Shown in pieces: positions 1-11,124 of a DNA stretch of 64,000 nucleotides. Every line of letters begins with the position of its first letter. Position 1 is the first letter of the stretch. Source of the stretch: Galerina marginata (Eukaryota > Basidiomycota > Agaricomycetes > Agaricales > Galerinaceae). The notes beneath the pieces are model-generated. The model searched no databases and was not told where the DNA came from. It was given only the letters and a program-made list of their open reading frames with translations. The stretch is taken from contig JAECYW010000013.1 of NCBI GenBank assembly GCA_023014335.1, forward strand, positions 372,001 to 436,000, in the 5' to 3' direction. The position numbers and the translations under genes are program-made.

Positions 1-1424
1 TCGCCATTGCGCCATCGTTCGAGTTTCTACGCTAAGTTACGCATTATCCGGACGGCTCTCTTCAAAAATTTCCGAGGATTCCAGTCCTTGGATATAATGT
101 GAAGTCGGCAAGGCTACGGAGGCGAGCAGCTCAGCCTCTCGGTTTTGGAAGCAACAGGTCAGGTATTTTATAATAAAAGAAACGAAAACGGTGGATTGAA
201 TTTTTCGGGCATTACATAGCCTGAGGTATAAGATTTATTTGGTGAGCAGAAACTTACAGGGGTTAACCATGGAATCTAGAGTAGAAATACTGGGTCCTTA
301 AGTATGGCCTGCCGGAAATGGGACTTCCATTCCAGGTACACCTGGGGAGATACGAATAACTGCGTAGCATGCCATTTCTGCATCACAAAAGCTGTTTCAG
401 TACGGATAGAATATGCATGATAGTGGTTGTGTGATGGTCAAGTAATGATACATAAATTACAGGATTTAAATAATATTGTAGGTCTATCATCTACATAAAG
501 AGGATGGCGAGTGATAATACAATTGCAAGGATTATTCTTGATCAGTTTTGGTCAAACCGCAAAGGCGTTGGCGATTCTCTCACTGTACAGGGAAATTCAT
601 GAGGTTAAGAGTTACTTAATAAGTATAGGAGACCTACATGGTGTTTTTGTGCTGCAATATATCTTGCGTCGACTCTACGAAAAGGGAGGTTAGAAATGCA
701 CCGCAATTGATTCCAGGAGAGTAACACACGGAGAGTGTGAACGCGAGGACGCTCGGACCGCTCATCTTTGTTGCGATTTGGGCAGGCGGTCAGTGCTGGC
801 TGAGGCGACCTGATGCCTCTTGAAGACGGATTCTTATCTCCGATGGAAGCGACAGCCTGCAAGGTAATGAGCAAGGGAAGAAACAAAGCTAAGGAGGCAT
901 AGCTACCGAGGTACCAGCGAGAGGAAAAGGGGCGTTGTCGAAGTATCCTTGTGCCATCAGATGGAGAAGGCTTGTGAGTAAGAAGGAAGTCAAGGTTTTA
1001 AAATTCGGGGAGTGGAATTTCGCGGCATTTTAAATAAATTCGACAACCGAGTGAGAGTGAAATGACTTCATGGATGATGTAGTAATGTACTGGGGCCAGT
1101 CCATATGTTTTCCAGATAAGATCTGATCCACTCGCTAATGCTTCCACTTTGACGCAATCACTCATTATGCTGAATAGGGGCAAGTTGGAGCTGTGATCGG
1201 TCAGTGCCAAGCAACAGCATTTCGATCACTGCTGTTCCTGATATTTAATTCTCTGACATAAAGTCGGTGCGAACAATGCGTCCTGCCGACGGATACCCTG
1301 AGACAATGCAGCGGCTAGCGTCGTCGCGCTTGTCAGTTAACCTTCAGAATACAATAAGCTTTAGTCTCCCGAACACTTCTCGTCTTCTGCCACTTGGCCA
1401 GCCGGTGGCACCACTCTTTTTCGC
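1..1424. other. No supported gene (left flank)
   Basis: I see no open reading frame with splice sites or recognisable protein similarity here. The short frames at about 511-693 and 605-1210 have no family signature. The right end of the stretch is the promoter of the small gene that follows. Confidence 0.5.
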
Positions 1425-1434
1425 TATAAAAAAA
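1425..1434 (+). promoter_or_regulatory. TATA box of the small gene at 1512
   Basis: TATAAAAAAA lies 87 bp upstream of the ATG at 1512, a plausible distance for a TATA element plus a short 5' leader in a basidiomycete promoter. Sequence observation; function is inferred. Confidence 0.5.
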
Positions 1435-1511
1435 GGCCTGCCTCCCAGAGAGCACTTCGCAGCGCGACTTCCCTTAAAATACAAGAAAGCCACTCGATAT
1501 CATAGCGCTCA

Positions 1512-1791
1512 ATGCCTTTGTTACCCTTCAACGTGTCATACCTCATCTTCACCCCGAAGCGTGTTCGCCTTCCAGGGGAGGCATCTTCCCCGGGTTCTCC
1601 GACCAAGTCTCGGTATGTCTCTTCACCAGACTTCCAACTCTTTCCTGAATGCTCATTCTCCAAATTTACACCGCACCAGCTCCTTGAAAAGGTCGACAGA
1701 TTTCCCGACCAAAGCAAAATCCTTGCGCTCCCTTGTCGGAGCCAAAGTCCCCCAACCAGAGAAGGAAGATCCCACTGAATCGAGCGTATAA
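1512..1791 (+). CDS. Small basic protein, 70 aa, unrecognised
   Basis: Two exons (1512-1612 and 1680-1791) join across a 67 bp intron with a GTATGT donor and CACCAG acceptor to give a 70-residue protein ending at TAA 1789-1791. Without splicing, the frame from this ATG continues into unrelated sequence, so the model rests on the intron. The N-terminal 20 residues are partly hydrophobic (PLLPFNVSYLIF); the rest is rich in Ser, Pro, Lys and Arg and ends acidic. I recognise no domain. Support is a TATA box at a suitable distance, a good donor, and an acceptor that keeps a sensible frame. It could be a lineage-specific small protein or a chance frame downstream of a promoter for something else. 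Confidence 0.45.
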
Positions 1792-2149
1792 TCGATGGTA
1801 ATCGAGGCGGGAGATTCGAAATAATGACTCCACCACAAATTGTACAATACTACTGTGGGATACCAGAGCGAAGACACTCGTATTCCATATCAATTCTTTC
1901 TCGTTCTTGGATGTTTAATAGGCCCTGAGGCACTTAACGGATATTTGGCGCTTATTTTTTGAGGACTTCGTAGTATATTGACTATAAGAATGAAAAATGG
2001 TCCGTCAAACTGGCATTATAAGAATCACAGATTACGGGGGTGCATAATGCACATACGTACATAGCGTCTGAGAGCGCGACTCTTGGGTGGTGTAAATATT
2101 ACATGGGCATTCAATGCCCATAATAGCATAATTATGAATTGTCCAATAA

Positions 2150-5100
2150 TCAAGCAGGAGGTGTCTGTCCCTCCGCGACGCCAAACGAAGGCGAGGAACT
2201 GCCATCTCTGGAGCTCCCACCATTGAACATAGCCTTCAGCGTCATTTCACTCCGTTTCTGCCGTACGCGCTCGGCCTCCTCTGCGCCGCCTGTCATCTTC
2301 AGTTTTTTCTGGCTCACGAAGTCCTGCAGCTCGAGTTGCATGTCGTCGGAGCGGGTAGCCAAGTCCTTTTCTCTGTTTTTCTTGTTGGCTTCGATAGCCT
2401 TCAGTCGTCTGTCGGGGTCCACAGCAGCTGTCCTGATCTCGAGCATCACATTGCTCAGGCTATCCCCCCCTTCTTCCCGTGTAGGAACAGGCTTAAAGCT
2501 CCGGTTGTTGCGCAACTTTCCCTGGCCGTTAGGTTTCCGCAAGGTCACGACCTTTTCAACGTGTCCGTATACCTCCGCCATAGCCTTGTAATCTTCCTGC
2601 AAGTCGCTCAAGAACTCTTCCTGATGGGTTAAGAACTGCTGCTCTTCGACGATGTTCTGCAACTCCTCTTCCCATGTCTTCTTCCACATTGGCTTGACAG
2701 TATTGATGTGCTCCGACAGGCTTGCCAGCTCAGCAGCAACCGTGTCCATGTCCTTCTTGATATTCCTGAACACAATCGAGTTCGGCGTCACATGTCTCTT
2801 GATGACATCGTCCTTCATGCCCTCAACAATATCCTGCAACCTCTCCACTTCAGTCAGTAAATTCTGACTCCGTGTATCGAGCTTCTTCTTCCCGGAATCA
2901 ATGTAAGCCCGAGCACCGCCAACATTAGAGTCGGCAAGCTGCTTGACGGATTGCGTCTGTGTGCGCAGAGTGCCAAGCGACTCTTTCGTGGATTTCATGA
3001 ACTCGGTGTAAAGCTGTCGCATGATACCGAGGTCACGTCGCAAATTCTGCACCTCGTCGAACTGTGTCTTTAAATCAGTGACAACACGACTTGTATATTC
3101 CGACAGTACCGAGCCGCCCGTCATCTGTGGCTGCAATGACTGTCCTGTCATCTGTGACTGGATAACTGGCATAGAATTCGGCAAAGGCGGTTGCTGCATC
3201 TGCGACATGAAGGAAGGGGCGGGATCACCCATGAATCTCGAGAGCCGGCGAGCAACACTCTGAAATTGACGATCAGTCGGTCGATTGGGGGCCGGTGTGC
3301 TCTCTGCCAAAGGTTGAGCAACGATATCCACAATGTGGGCCGACTGTCGATTGCTGCTCGTTACAGCTGACCTCAACTCTTTGATATCATGTGAAAGAGT
3401 TGATATCTGTGCGTCAATGTGTTGTTTGATTTGATCAAGAGCTATAAAGACAAACGACCATAGACGTCAGATGAGTGATATCATTTTAAACGAGGAACAC
3501 ACGCACGTTCGATATTCAATGAAATCAAACATTTCTCCTTCACGTCGTCCGTATCCTCGAGCTCATATTGCACCCCACTTGCTGGGTCACGGATGTAGAT
3601 CGCGGGGAAGTTGTCAAGCCCAGGATTGTATGAGAACTTGTCCACAAACAAGACTCGCAGGGACGCGAAAGAAATAGCTGGGTCTATAACTACCTTCTTC
3701 ACTTCTCGGCCAAGTTGGAGGAAGATAGTGATCTTTGAAGGGTCAGATACTGGCTGGCTTTGACTTAAACTCAAATCGTGAGCGGCGACCGCTGGTTCTG
3801 GCGATCGTGACGGTGTCGAGGGCAGCGGAGGCACGTCTGGCACTGGAGTATTCGATCGCGAGAGCTTGGATTTACCAGGACCTTCCACTTTGTTAGACGG
3901 ACCCGGTTCCTCGTCGTCAACCTCAGTTAGTACAGCGAGATCGTTTGCAGTTAGATTTCCTGTTGCAGCTAGGAGCGATCGACGATTCGGATGATTGGCA
4001 TTGCCTCTCAATGATCGTTCTCGTGTGGTTGAAGCACCTGTCATTTTCGAGATGTTGTAAATCGAGAACCGCTTGGAAGCCCGTCGCTCCAAGTGGGCAT
4101 CCGATTTCAAAGCGGCGAGAGACTTTGCTACGGCTGGAGGAGGTTCTATAGGTAAGTTTTCTGAGGGAGGAGGCGACGCGGTTCCGTTTTGGTCGAGTTG
4201 TGGACTCGATGGCTCAATCACGACGGTAGGCGCAAGATTTGCAGGTTTGTCGATAGGCCTATCCACCAGAGAATAACGTTTGACACTGGCAGGCACAGGT
4301 GGAGGTGACGACGGTCTTGGAGAACTTTCAGCCTCGGCAGGAGTCAACGATCGAGGGATCGATGGTGGCAAGTCTTGTGGTCCGGTAGAGGGGGTATTAA
4401 ATAGAGTCGATGTTGAGGATATCTGAGCTATCGTCGAAGGACCTCCTCTATCGGTCCGTCGTTGGGAGTTGAAGTAATCATTAGGTTGCGATTGTTGGGT
4501 TTCCGAAGATTCGTCACCTTGATGCGTTGGGTGTTCAGCAATGGAAGGAGCAAAACCACCAACAAAATCGGGGCTCCCATTATTTTGTTGTTGCTGTAAA
4601 GAACCCTGTGAAAGAGGATCTCTTCTCCTCCCCGAAGATTGGCCACTTCTCCGAGAAGCACTGTCACTGTCGGTCCTTTCTTCCTCGGTCAACTGTCGAG
4701 ACCCTTGCGATCTATGAGAGCCGTCGCGGCGTGAAGATGCACTAGCACGCGAAGACCGGCTATCGGTACGTTCGTGCTCTGTAGCGCCAGACCTATGTCG
4801 ATGATCTGAAACGATTCTGCGGTAGATGGACTGCTTGCCTCGAAGACCTTGAAGGAGATTGGTAATGATTTGGCGGACACTTGGGAGGTAGAGTTCAAGG
4901 TTTTCGGGCGTGGCTTCTTCAGCGAGACATTGCTCCAGGACCTGCCGCAGGTCGTCTGGCACGGTAAGTAGTTCGCTGTGAACAAGATTGAGTCTCAAAG
5001 TTCGATGTGAACATGACACTGGAAGTCCTACTTCATTTCAATGTTAAATTGGGCAAATGCAGCCACCGCTAGGTTGAAATCATTGCCGAGACGGACATAA

Positions 5101-5384
5101 ACATTGCTTACGCCTTCCTCGTCCATCCTAAGTTGACTCCATAACGTCAAAGCCTCCAATAGCTGCTTGATAGACACCAATAGGCGAGTGACGGCCGTTT
5201 CAACAGCGGGCTAACAAATTCTCTGTCAAATTTTGTAGAAGAGTAGGCGGAGAAGGCATACTGAAGGGTATCGCGAGGAACCTCGTTCGCTCCTTCCTGA
5301 TGCTGAGGTCGTTGATGAAATTGAATTGTTTTCGCGACGAGAAGGGTGACCATTGGCTTGCGGGGTGGGAGCTGTACGCGACAT
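2150..5384 (-). CDS. BUD6: Bud6/Aip3 actin- and formin-binding polarity factor
   Basis: Four exons (5384-5262, 5210-5032, 4975-3507, 3441-2150) with consistent phases encode 1,020 residues. After a short Ser-rich leader, residues about 41-160 form the conserved fungal Bud6 N-terminal module (VETAVTRLLVSIKQLLEAL, then an NDFNLAVAAFAQFNIEM segment). A long disordered Ser/Pro/Arg region follows, with the AIP3 core from about residue 510 (FLQLGREVKKVVID, then the ELEDTDDVKEK region) and long coiled coils toward the C terminus. In yeast Bud6 binds actin monomers and formins at sites of polarised growth and acts as a nucleation-promoting factor. Here a role at hyphal tips and septa is inferred. The start ATG was chosen because it begins the first exon that splices in frame into the conserved module. 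The final residues are Gly/Ser-rich. Confidence 0.95.
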
Positions 5385-5598
5385 TACGCCTGCTCGAGGT
5401 ATTTACGCAGGAGGTGGAAGCAGAATTAATGTTGAACGGACTAAACTCCCCTGTTAGGGATCATGACCGCGTGCGAAATAACTCCCTTTTACAGTACATC
5501 CACAACGCCAAAAATAGACAATAAAGTTGGTGCAATAAATTAAATCCTATAATACATATTCCTCCATCTATCGTATAATGAATGTATCTAGCCTCAGC

Positions 5599-8067
5599 CT
5601 ATGATAAGGGCGGAGCTCCTGGGCCTGCGAGAATCATTTCATCCAGGACTTCATCTTTTTCCGTCCGCTTGTAGGTCCGGATCGTCTCGCCGAAGTCGGA
5701 AATATCATAGACTGTCAAACCTAAATCCATTATCAGCAGTTGTCCGGACTGCAAAGTAGAGTTAGAGGAATGAATCACCCGATTTTGCTATAACCAGAGT
5801 ATGAACTACGGTTTGCAAGATGAGTAAGTGGGAGTGAAATGATAACACGAGAACCTACCCGCCACCACCGAAACATAGCCATACTCCTTGAACCCGTCGA
5901 CAATTCTCGGTAACTGCAAGGCAAGAGTTATTGATAAACAAAATAAAGAGTTCATAGTGGACTTACTATGACAATGACCGTTACCAATCACTTTGACTTC
6001 ATGGGCATTTCGGTTGGCGATATGGTCGCTTTCCATGGCTTTCAGGATGCCCTTCTCGAAGAAGCCGTCGTTATGCTTTGCATTTCCAGCCGGTTCTTGT
6101 CCGGTAATCCCCACGTCTAGAGCCCTGCCTGTTCTGGGATTCATGTCTGGTTTCGCGTACGATTCCGGTCTAAAGGCTGTTGAGAAGCGGAGAATAATAA
6201 GGCCTACAATAGACGTACAAAGGGATATGGAAGAACATCATAGCGTTTGGCTTTGCGAGTTTACTGTAGGCTGGCGTTATTTGATCATCCTGGCGTTCCC
6301 ATATGGATCCAAGATCTTTGCCGGTATCAGGCTTGAACGGACGTTCAATTTGAGGTATGGATGCTTCAAAACATGTGAATTCGAGTACAGCATTTGAATG
6401 AGCGATAGCTTTACCTGATTCCTGCAAGAACCAATCAATTTGGTTTTGATGTATCCAGTCATATTCCGTTGGCGTAAAGAAACCAAACCAATCAAGAAAT
6501 CCCTTCGAATAAGAGCCGGAGTCCAGGAAATAGAGGGTCAGAACCTGTGTTTTCGACCTATTCGAAACACATGAAATCAGTAAAACGGAAAGGGAAAAAC
6601 CTGACTCACGCATCTGGGCTGAACACCTTCAGGACATAATTTCCAACACCGTGAACATCCTTCGGCCCTCTTTCAACCAGGCTGTAGGGCAGCCCCTTCA
6701 TCAAGGCAACCTGTTGTTCCTTCGCCATCCCGTCTTCCTCGTCGTGATTACCAAACACCGCTGCCCAAGGAATGCCTTTCTCAGTCACGGCCTTTGAGAA
6801 TTTAGCCAAAACTGATTTCGGGTCCCAAGAAGAGCCTTGACCGTTGAGCTGATCGCCAGAGAATACAATCATGTCTGGCTTTTCTTGGTCGATGACATGG
6901 GTAATTAGAGAATTGGTGAGGTTGTCGGAAAGTTCGCATGGTGAAAGTATAGTGTCTCTACACACTCCTTGTGAAACCGAAAAGTGAAGATCCGCGACCT
7001 GGAGAATCTTGAATTTCCCGGATTGCGAGAAGTGTAACGGCGGTGCACGAGGAGGAACTATCCAAAAGCATTAGTGATGAGCTCAACAAAGTAGTAAACG
7101 ATACTGACTCTTGACCCCTCTTCGGTATGTAATCCAGGTCGCCTCAACCTTTTTGCCTTGCGCCAGGGTAGGAGGTTCAAGTTTTTCGAAGCCGTACCAA
7201 GGAACGTCTTCTCCATAAAGTACGTCAATTTCGGTGATGATGCTTGCCCTCTCCTCAGGAGACATGTCCCCCGATGTCTTTCCGGTCTTGTACCATAGAA
7301 AGATCGGAGGCGTCCCTCTTATACCGGCTCTCAGTGAAATGTCAGCTTTGTGCCAACTTTCCAAGGACTCTGGCCGTTCGTTTTCCAAGTACAGACGGAT
7401 CTCTGTAATGAGGTTGATATCTTGTCGCCTAGTCCGACGATAGTAGATATTCTATGGACATTTTCTTCAGCATCAGGTTCTGAGAAATTACTCGGGCGGG
7501 GATACAGACCAGCCAACCAGACATATAACCTCCTTCGAGATTAAGATTCCTCGGTACACGGACCCATTTCCCTTTGATAGCATCTTGCTCGCTCGTGGAG
7601 TCAGGAGCACAGATGTCTCCACCAATGTCAGGATCAATTACACAGCGCGTAACAGCAATTTCAGACACTATACAAACATTACATTAATAAAGGCGGGAAA
7701 AAGGGAGGATATACTACGCACAGCCAGTGTCATGAGGTAGAAGAGGAGACCAAACATCCAACGGTAAACTTGAAAAGTCAACCTTGTCTTCGGGTTTCGT
7801 GACGTTCCACCAATCCACGGCATGGTCCTCATTGCCAGTACCCGTACTTGGAGATCCTTTCGAGGGACTTGTCTGGTCCGTCATAGTAACCACCTCCCAG
7901 GACTGCCACCCCATTCTTTGTCTAATTCCAGGTCCTCGGCTCGGTTGATAGAGAATAAAGATGTAGGTGAGCATCAAGGAGAAGCCAATGACGGTCGTTA
8001 TCGGTGCACACATTGACCGCAAGCCCCGGAAGAACTTGAAGCACGAGAAGGAAACCATCTTATCCAA
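5599..8067 (-). CDS. DCR2: DCR2-like membrane-anchored calcineurin-type phosphoesterase
   Basis: About ten exons. A short cytosolic N terminus precedes one hydrophobic segment at about residues 19-40 (signal anchor), a Ser/Thr-rich luminal stalk, a family-typical region (NIYYRRTRRQD, then DISLRAGIRGTPPIFLWY) and a metallophosphoesterase domain. Metal-site motifs visible are DLHFS (D-x-H), GDQLNG, GNHDEE and GHCH. Yeast Dcr2 is implicated in down-regulating the unfolded protein response and in cell-cycle progression, which suggests a similar endomembrane role here. The donor after YMSGWL and the acceptor before NIYY restore the frame; other joins checked include ES|ASIPQ, HIPL|PESYAK and GHCHI|TENC. 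A second Met three codons in (8058) is an alternative start. It is divergent from uL23m, with about 190 bp between start codons. Confidence 0.88.
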
Positions 8068-8257
8068 TTAGCCAAAGGCCAAATGAATGGCTTAAAACAA
8101 TGCCAGAAAGACTAAGTGTGTGTCGTGGAGGTCGAGAAGATGCAATTGGGCAATCCATGCGTCAGAGTCGCAGGTCACGTGTTCAATTTGGCAGAAATTT
8201 CGCTGTCGAGGCTCGAGACTCAACTTTCTTCCAACAACACTTGAGGCCCTTTTCAAA
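8068..8257. promoter_or_regulatory. Bidirectional promoter region, DCR2-like / uL23m
   Basis: 190 bp separate the divergent start codons of the phosphoesterase and the mitoribosomal protein, so both promoters must share or overlap here. I see no clear TATA box. Confidence 0.5.
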
Positions 8258-9253
8258 ATGCAGGCTCTTCGTCGTTGCCCCAATCTTCGACGGACATATG
8301 CAACCCAACCGCCACTGCCGGAGCTAGCAAAGGTTGCCAGGACGGTGTCGACCCCTCTTGCCGTCCGTCTCCGCCGACGAAAACAATTCGGCGCCATTCC
8401 TGAAGGCTCGTCCGATGCCACAGTAGATGGGCTCACACCCACCGAACAAGCACGCTATACCCGTCTAAAGGCTCAAGGTGCTTTAGAGGATGAGTTTGGG
8501 GGAAATCCTACACCAGCACAATGGTTAGAGAAAGTGAACGAACGAAGGTCTCGTGTCCGCGGTCTACGCCAGACAGTACGCGAAGGAGTTGAAAACACAA
8601 AAGTGTTAGGGCAGAAAGTCTATCTTCCCAACATTGTCCTCAAGCTGGTGAGAAACCAAACGCCTCCAGGTCAACCGTATAATCCCTATGAAGCAACGTT
8701 CCGCATTCCACAATCCGTTACCAAAACCGATATACGATCTCTTCTCCTTGCTGTCTACGGTGTCCAAACCACATACATCCGCACTGACAACTATATTTCA
8801 CCCTGGTACCGCACACAGACCGGGTACACACGCAGACCCTACAAAACGTACAAGCGAGCTGTTGTCGGTCTGGTGGATCCCTTCTACTATCCACTCAGAC
8901 TAGAAGACATGTCTCCAGAAGACAGAAAGGTACGAGAAGAGTGGATAGAGAAGCACTTCAGCATCCAACACACGCGCAACTTGCAAAAGGAGGAACTTCT
9001 GCGTATGACCAAGGGCCAGGGCAGGTATTCATGGAAATTCAAGGCTCCATTCGCGACGAAGAGGTCGCACATCTTGCGCCTAGTGGCTGAGCGCAAGGCT
9101 CTACGGGAGAGCGTGGTATCGAGCTTTGCTCAAGGCATCCAGTCGGTGAGGAAAGAGGGAGGCCAGGTTGATTATGACAAAGTTAGAGCCAAGGTACTCG
9201 GCACCCCGTCGTCGCCGCCTTCGAAACCAGAGTCAACTGTTCCTCCATCGTAG
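8258..9253 (+). CDS. MRP20: Mitochondrial large-subunit ribosomal protein uL23m
   Basis: Intronless, 331 residues. The start at 8258 was chosen because it opens a typical mitochondrial presequence, rich in Arg and free of acidic residues, before residue 20; the upstream in-frame extension begins at a GTG and looks non-coding. The uL23 core is recognisable around residues 125-230 (KVYLPNIVLKLVRN, then EATFRIPQSVTKTDIRSLL and VYGVQTTYIRTDNY), followed by the long C-terminal extension typical of fungal mitochondrial L23 (Mrp20). The protein binds the large-subunit rRNA near the exit tunnel of the mitochondrial ribosome. Absence of introns is unusual beside its intron-rich neighbours. Confidence 0.92.
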   Translation: MQALRRCPNLRRTYATQPPLPELAKVARTVSTPLAVRLRRRKQFGAIPEGSSDATVDGLTPTEQARYTRLKAQGALEDEFGGNPTPAQWLEKVNERRSRVRGLRQTVREGVENTKVLGQKVYLPNIVLKLVRNQTPPGQPYNPYEATFRIPQSVTKTDIRSLLLAVYGVQTTYIRTDNYISPWYRTQTGYTRRPYKTYKRAVVGLVDPFYYPLRLEDMSPEDRKVREEWIEKHFSIQHTRNLQKEELLRMTKGQGRYSWKFKAPFATKRSHILRLVAERKALRESVVSSFAQGIQSVRKEGGQVDYDKVRAKVLGTPSSPPSKPESTVPPS

Positions 9254-9424
9254 AGTAATACATCATTTTTCTAATCTGGATAAATACATATTCTGTTGCC
9301 TGCAAGTATTAAGAATTCGTTTACAGGGACATGTGATCGCGCGCTTGATGATCGTTTACGTTTGCTTACATCGGTAATCTATATTAAACACTCGCGCTTT
9401 GACTCCTCTTCTCTTTCTTCTTCC

Positions 9425-11020
9425 ATGTTGCCCGTCAACCTACAAACACTCTGCACGCCTCCCTCCTCTCCTCCATCCCCGTGTTCGACATGGGTGAACT
9501 CTTCATCACCTCCTTCCTCTCCAGTCATCGAACCGTTGTCTCTCGATGATGCACACGACGACGAACGCGACCTACCGCGTCAAACGCGTTTGAATACGAC
9601 CATTGACCCGTTAGCTGGGTCATACAATGCCAATCGGATGAAAACGACCGCCATTGGGCCCCAGAAAAAGCTGCGCTTGGACATTCAGCCCAATACCTCA
9701 CTTATTGACCCCCAACAAACACCCAAGGTCGAAACAGCGGCAGAGCGCGAGGAGCGTCTTTGGGAAAAAGCCCTTGAGGAGGCTTTCGAGACTAGGATTC
9801 GAAAAATTGATTTAGTGTGTGTTACTCCCCGTAATCGTTCGTAGAGGGGCCTCTTTTAACTTGTTCTTTGATCAATACAGGGGTCAAGGCCTGACCAGGA
9901 TTCTTCCACAATTTATACTGGACCTTAGCAAGATAGTTGTATTGCCAGAGACCCGCAAGACTTCCGATGACACTAAAAGCAATTGGCCTTCGGTCAAACC
10001 AACGCCCCCGACGAATGGACGAGGGGCCTTTAAGCGGATCCAAACTGCTCCTGCTCTCCCCTCTGCAGGATGGCTCACTCCCACATCACAAGGAAAGAGT
10101 TGGTCAAGCAACTCTGTATTGGGTACCTCAACGAAGGCCGCACAACTGTATTTAGGCCAGAATCAAATTAAGAGATTGCCTGCCGAGTTATGTAGGGTGT
10201 ATGATTTGACTTTCCTTTCATTGCGTGAGTACTTATTTCCATCGATATGTCAATTATTAACCACTCATGTTCTACGTATTCAGGAAACAACCGTATCTCA
10301 TATCTTCCACCAGAAATCGAACAGCTCCAGAATTTGGAGACCTTGAATGTTGCAGGCAACGAGCTCGAGTATGTTCCAGCAGAACTGATGAGAATGAAGA
10401 AATTACGAAACCTTTTTCTATTTCCTAATCCCTTTATAAAACGACCACCTGGGCTAACTTCAAGGCCTCTCTCAGAAACCACGTTCACAGGAACTCGAGT
10501 TCCCCTGCTCTCGGAAATTGCTCTGCGCGTCCTTTTCCGTCGACCCATAACCCCAGCATTGTCATCTTCTCGGCGCTTGAATACATTACTTGAGGATTTT
10601 TACAACCTTCCTCTGCCAACAGTAGAACCATATCGTCCAATACCGCCTCGTTTACAGCGCATACTTTCGACATGTGTTCCCGGTTCGATTAGCTGCCCAG
10701 TGAAAGCATTGGATGAATATGTTAATGGCGTTGGTCAATGTCCAAACCCTGCGCATGCACATGATTTAGAGCAAGCAATATTTGTGCAACCCGCAGAGAC
10801 ACGATATTCCTGGGAATGGAAAATCGGCGAGTTGGGTTTAGGCGGGGAAGCCACATTACTCTGGAGGGGATGCCAACGCGGCTGCTTGGATTTCCTGGGG
10901 CCAGCAACTGATGAATCAGCTGCGCGACAAACTCCTACTGATGTTGTGGATGAGGATGCCGACGTGATTGTCCAGACTATTCAATTTGAAAGTAGTGCAG
11001 AATTGGACTTTGACGATTAG
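9425..11020 (+). CDS. Leucine-rich-repeat protein with C-terminal Cys-rich domain
   Basis: Three exons (9425-9816, 9881-10224, 10284-11020), phases consistent, 490 residues. The N-terminal ~130 residues are disordered and contain a short charged helix (AEREERLWEKALEEAFE). The middle (about 200-290) holds at least three LRRs: LYLGQNQIKRLPAELC, LSLRNNRISYLPPEIEQL and LNVAGNELEYVPAELMRM. The C-terminal domain has Cys/His pairs (CVPGSISC, CPNPAHAH, CQRGC) that could bind a metal. The layout, a short LRR block plus a small Cys-containing C-terminal domain, resembles small LRR adaptor proteins, but I cannot name an orthologue. The stop is only 104 bp before the Zap1 start on the same strand. Confidence 0.85.
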
Positions 11021-11124
11021 CGTATGTAGATAAGATAAGATGTGTATTATGTAAGATGAGAACCACCGCAGTCAGAATTATGACAGAGTTGGCTGGTTTG
11101 CGAGAGTTGTTCTTCATAACCTCC

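Noticed and set aside
2139..2591. Plus-strand 150-residue frame opposite BUD6 exon 4
   Set aside because: Antisense shadow of a well-supported coding exon; Ser/Leu-rich composition mirrors the helical Lys/Glu codons on the other strand.
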